A stretch of DNA of 64,000 nucleotides from Calothrix sp. HK-06. GTDB lineage: Bacteria; Cyanobacteriota; Cyanobacteriia; Cyanobacteriales; Nostocaceae. The position numbers and the translations under genes are program-made. Shown here piece by piece: positions 61,536-64,000 of this stretch (positions within the stretch are counted from its first letter, which is position 1; each line of letters starts with the position of its first letter). Below the pieces are notes generated by a model. It worked only from the letters and a program-made list of their open reading frames with translations, was not told the origin of the DNA and ran no database searches. The DNA lies in assembly GCF_001904745.1 (NCBI RefSeq), contig NZ_MRCD01000036.1, forward strand, positions 1 to 64,000, read 5' to 3'.

Positions 61536-62804
61536 CTAAGCTATACAAAGGTCTTGATTAGTAACATCGATCTCACTACACCGATATTCCAAATCTCGTA
61601 GAAGACGGCAATGTGGTTGAATTAACTCTCCTGAACGTACAACCCAAACTGGCGCCAGTTTTTGTTTTGCTATCACTTGTTTGCCCATCGAGTCGAAAAA
61701 CAACCAACAACCCTCTACTAAATTTAATACGCTAATATCCGCGCGCGAACCAATCTTTAACGTGCCAATCTCAGGTTCTGCTTTTAAAATGCGAGCTGGG
61801 TTAATGGTGACATAACTAATCGCACTTATTAAATCCAGTCCTAAAGCCATCAATTTTGATATAGCACCACACAAACTATAGTTCAAATGAGAATCATCGT
61901 GAAGAGTAAAGAAGTCACCGTGGACATCACTACTTATGGTGTAAGGTAAGACACCTTGCTCTATCATTAGCCGAGCGATGTCAAAGCTAAATTTCAATCC
62001 GTGCCCTAAATCCAATAAGACCCCACGCTCGATAGCTTGGAGCAGCCAATTTGGAACTTTAGTACGTCTTCCCATCACTCCATCAGGTTGGCAACTGTAG
62101 CAATGACCTAATATATCACCGACTTTCATGTAGGACACCACTTTTTCTACTACCTGTTCTGGTGATGGTCGATGAGCTTCAACTACAGGGAATAATTCTC
62201 CTGTGTGGACATACAACGGCAAACCAGTCCTTAAACCTATTTCACGGGATAATTCCATTACACTCATACCCCATCGAGATATAGAGCCTGAATCAGCAAA
62301 AACCTTAAAGCCACGTATAATTTCAGGATATTCTTCAGCTAAATGCACAATTGCATCTATATTGATGTTTTTAGGACTATCAAAACAAGCACCTGTAATA
62401 TCTAGTGCTTTATTGGTGCCTATGTTAACTGAAAGAAAGCAACGTACATCTGTTTTAACTTTGTCTACAATATTAGACTTAAAGCCTGAAAAATTAAAAT
62501 GACTGCTGCTACCCTGATCTACAACTGTGGTAGAACCTGAATGAATACCCGCATCATCAGCAGGCAGACCAAAATTAGTTACCCACTCGTAAACATGAGT
62601 GTGTAAGTCGATTAAGCCAGGACACACTATATAATCGGATGCTATAACAGTTTGCTTGGCTTTGTAGTTCGTTAATTGTTTGGCAACTGCAATAATTTTA
62701 CCGTTAGATACTGCAACATCAAAATACCCGTTAAGCGATTGACTAGGGTCAATTACCCAACCATCTTTGATAACTAAGTCGTAAGAACTTAAGTTAGTAT
62801 CCAT
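61536..62804 (-). CDS. Amidohydrolase/deacetylase-family metal-dependent hydrolase
   Basis: A 422-aa protein of the amidohydrolase superfamily. It has the opening VIKDGWVIDPSQSLNGYFDV, the HxH metal site LIDLHTHVYEW, a later His in VHTGELFPV and in GHCYSCQ, the Asp of SSDVHGDFF and the closing NPARILKAEPEIGTLKIGSR. By layout it fits the amidohydrolase/deacetylase (dihydroorotase-like) group, whose substrates are N-acyl amino acids or cyclic amides. It is the first gene of the minus-strand run 62804 to about 59334 and could hydrolyse a product of the downstream FMO or methyltransferase. That pathway is inference. Confidence 0.85.
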   Translation of the reverse strand: MDTNLSSYDLVIKDGWVIDPSQSLNGYFDVAVSNGKIIAVAKQLTNYKAKQTVIASDYIVCPGLIDLHTHVYEWVTNFGLPADDAGIHSGSTTVVDQGSSSHFNFSGFKSNIVDKVKTDVRCFLSVNIGTNKALDITGACFDSPKNINIDAIVHLAEEYPEIIRGFKVFADSGSISRWGMSVMELSREIGLRTGLPLYVHTGELFPVVEAHRPSPEQVVEKVVSYMKVGDILGHCYSCQPDGVMGRRTKVPNWLLQAIERGVLLDLGHGLKFSFDIARLMIEQGVLPYTISSDVHGDFFTLHDDSHLNYSLCGAISKLMALGLDLISAISYVTINPARILKAEPEIGTLKIGSRADISVLNLVEGCWLFFDSMGKQVIAKQKLAPVWVVRSGELIQPHCRLLRDLEYRCSEIDVTNQDLCIA

Positions 62805-63348
62805 ATATGTTCACCAAATGCGCGTTAACAGTAAACGCATAACTGTTAACTGAATATTTGAATTGATGAATTTCTATATATAGAAAGCAATAAAATATAG
62901 GAAAGCTAAAAGGAACTCGCTTCCAAATCAGATATAGAGTAAGTTTTATTAAATGCTATAAACGCTATATTTCTTATTATAGCTTTAAGTGAAAACTAAT
63001 GCTACAAGATATTACTTTGGATAGATTTACTTTAGTTGTAGCAGTCCCACAACAGTTTGTTTTTTGTAACAATTGCTTTATATCTGATTACAAAAAAATC
63101 TTTGCACTTAAAGAACAAAGTTAAAAATACTTTACAATTTTTAATATACAGGGGTTTAGGTTGTTAAGTAAAGCTAGCACGCGATTTTAACGTCGGGTTG
63201 CGCGCATTGCTATATAATATGGCTGATACAATGTAATATTATGTTCATTTGTTAAGAGAACTACAGGTGCCTAAGAGTAGCTGCTTTCTGCTGTGCCAAT
63301 ATGACTCATACAAATCTTTATTTAGTTAAAACTATTACCAATTTCATT
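62805..63348. other. Intergenic region without genes
   Basis: AT-rich DNA upstream of the amidohydrolase gene. I find no open frame with a plausible start and no repeat of note. A GGTTGCGCGCATTGC stretch at about 63196 is the only GC-rich part. Confidence 0.6.
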
Positions 63349-63561
63349 TCAATCAATCACAGCAACCCAAATGCTTTCCTCTATGGAGTATTCAACAACT
63401 CCGTCTACTTCTAAATCTTCGTTATATAAAATCAAATTTTGATCATCTTGCAGTAAAACTTTTTGACGAGCTAAATTTTTAATGGTTCCAGTACAGTTAA
63501 GGCGCAGTCTACCTAGAAAATCCGCGTTATGAAAATCCGCAAAAACTTTTGCTTGATTCAT
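63349..63561 (-). CDS. Small protein next to PIN toxin (candidate antitoxin)
   Basis: The 70-aa protein (MNQAKVFADFHNADFLGRLR start) resembles short cyanobacterial proteins, seen beside PIN toxins, with FADFHNAD then GRLRLNCTGTIKNL and a last VVEYSIEESIWVAVID. Some family members continue with a DW tail, absent here. It is 34 bp downstream of the PIN-domain gene on the same strand. Antitoxin function is inferred from context; usual VapB genes lie upstream of the toxin, so the order is unusual. Confidence 0.5.
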   Translation of the reverse strand: MNQAKVFADFHNADFLGRLRLNCTGTIKNLARQKVLLQDDQNLILYNEDLEVDGVVEYSIEESIWVAVID

Positions 63562-63595
63562 TTTCTTTTATATTGCCTGCAAAATTCACTTAATA

Positions 63596-64000
63596 CTACT
63601 GCGTCCAGTCTTCAATTGAAACAATTCCAATTCTCTGAAAATCAGCTACATTTGCCGTAACCAGGATATATCCCTTTGAGCAAGCAGTTGCAGCAATTCT
63701 ACAATCATTGGTTCCTACGCGCTTTACTTTTGGAGATAATGATTGAAAAATTCGTTCTGCTTCGCCTATGTAAGGCAAGATTTGAAAGCGATGCAGCGCT
63801 TCAAATATTTCTTCAAAATACTGATATGCATTAACTGTAGACGATTTCTGCTTTGATTTTTGAATTATATTTAAAGCACCCTGAATTGTTTCCTCAACCG
63901 TAATAATGCTAATAAATATTGATTCAGGTGGTTTATCTTGAATTCGGTTATCGATAAGCGGAAAATTACGACGACGTTTATCCAGATAATCACTAACAAT
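63596..64000 (-). CDS. PIN-domain (VapC-like) ribonuclease, 5' end outside window
   Basis: The frame is open from 64000 to the stop at 63596 (134 codons seen); the N-terminus lies outside. It has the PIN pattern: FISIITVEETIQGAL, then a central helix, RVGTNDCRIAATACSKGYIL with the acidic NDCRIA site, and VTANVADFQRIGIVSIEDW. The first active-site Asp is expected beyond the edge. PIN toxins cleave tRNA or rRNA. It precedes the small 70-aa gene by 34 bp. Confidence 0.8.
   Translation of the reverse strand: MVSDYLDKRRRNFPLIDNRIQDKPPESIFISIITVEETIQGALNIIQKSKQKSSTVNAYQYFEEIFEALHRFQILPYIGEAERIFQSLSPKVKRVGTNDCRIAATACSKGYILVTANVADFQRIGIVSIEDWTQ

Noticed and set aside
1-64000. tRNA or rRNA genes
   Set aside because: I looked for T-loop and acceptor patterns by eye and found none convincing; a covariance search would be decisive.

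Overview
The window looks like chromosomal DNA of a filamentous, Nostocales-type cyanobacterium. The reasons are the gene set (glgA and hemC of cyanobacterial type, a CAAD-domain membrane protein, a KaiB-domain protein beside pilT, a large Ser/Thr kinase-ATPase-GAF-histidine kinase hybrid, Uma2/DUF820, DUF2809 and TM2 proteins), the AT-rich composition, and the many short palindromic repeats between genes. The palindrome GGCGCC is strikingly frequent (28 copies in the first 12.2 kb), while I noticed no copy of the usual HIP1 octamer GCGATCGC. Genus and species cannot be read from the sequence.

Layout. 0-6.5 kb: the end of a type IV secretion/conjugation-like operon (relic of an upstream gene, TrbL/VirB6-like membrane protein, two tandem VirB8-like paralogues, TrbI/VirB10, and a membrane-anchored coiled-coil/TPR protein). 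6.6-15 kb: metabolic and accessory genes, including divergent alcohol dehydrogenase and glycosyltransferase genes, a TM2 protein, an intracellular subtilase followed by a free-standing propeptide-like protein, and an FAD oxidoreductase. 15-22 kb: a sortable secreted protein, a 2OG-Fe(II) oxygenase, a GNAT enzyme, YchF, a PLP decarboxylase and a cytochrome P450 preceded by a three-copy repeat that could form alternative hairpins over its ribosome binding site. 22.4-28 kb: the giant hybrid kinase, split by a 90-bp palindromic insertion with a TAAT target duplication. 28.6-29.8 kb: a CRISPR array of 16 identical repeats with no cas genes in the window. 30-35 kb: lumenal/periplasmic carbonic anhydrase, TenA, pentapeptide-repeat proteins, a 52-aa secreted microprotein and DUF202.

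35-43 kb is a probable envelope/thylakoid stress island: a 1052-aa membrane protein with about seven 80-aa repeats, divergent from a glycine-zipper protein with a near-perfect internal 615-bp duplication, then a BON lipoprotein, a CAAD protein and a hydrophilic protein. 43-54 kb holds a phosphoesterase, a lipid kinase, hemC, glgA, a TerB-like protein, cell-wall proteins (LytM and SH3/peptidoglycan-binding), several gene relics and wecB. 54-64 kb holds pilT, the KaiB-domain gene, a Uma2 gene with a nonsense codon, two related methyltransferases, a flavin monooxygenase, an amidohydrolase and the edge of a PIN toxin locus.

There is no tRNA or rRNA gene that I could recognise. The best candidates for new biology are the P450 leader, the free-standing protease propeptide, the FBXO9-like domain proteins, the hairpin-forming CRISPR spacer and the KaiB-fusion gene beside pilT.
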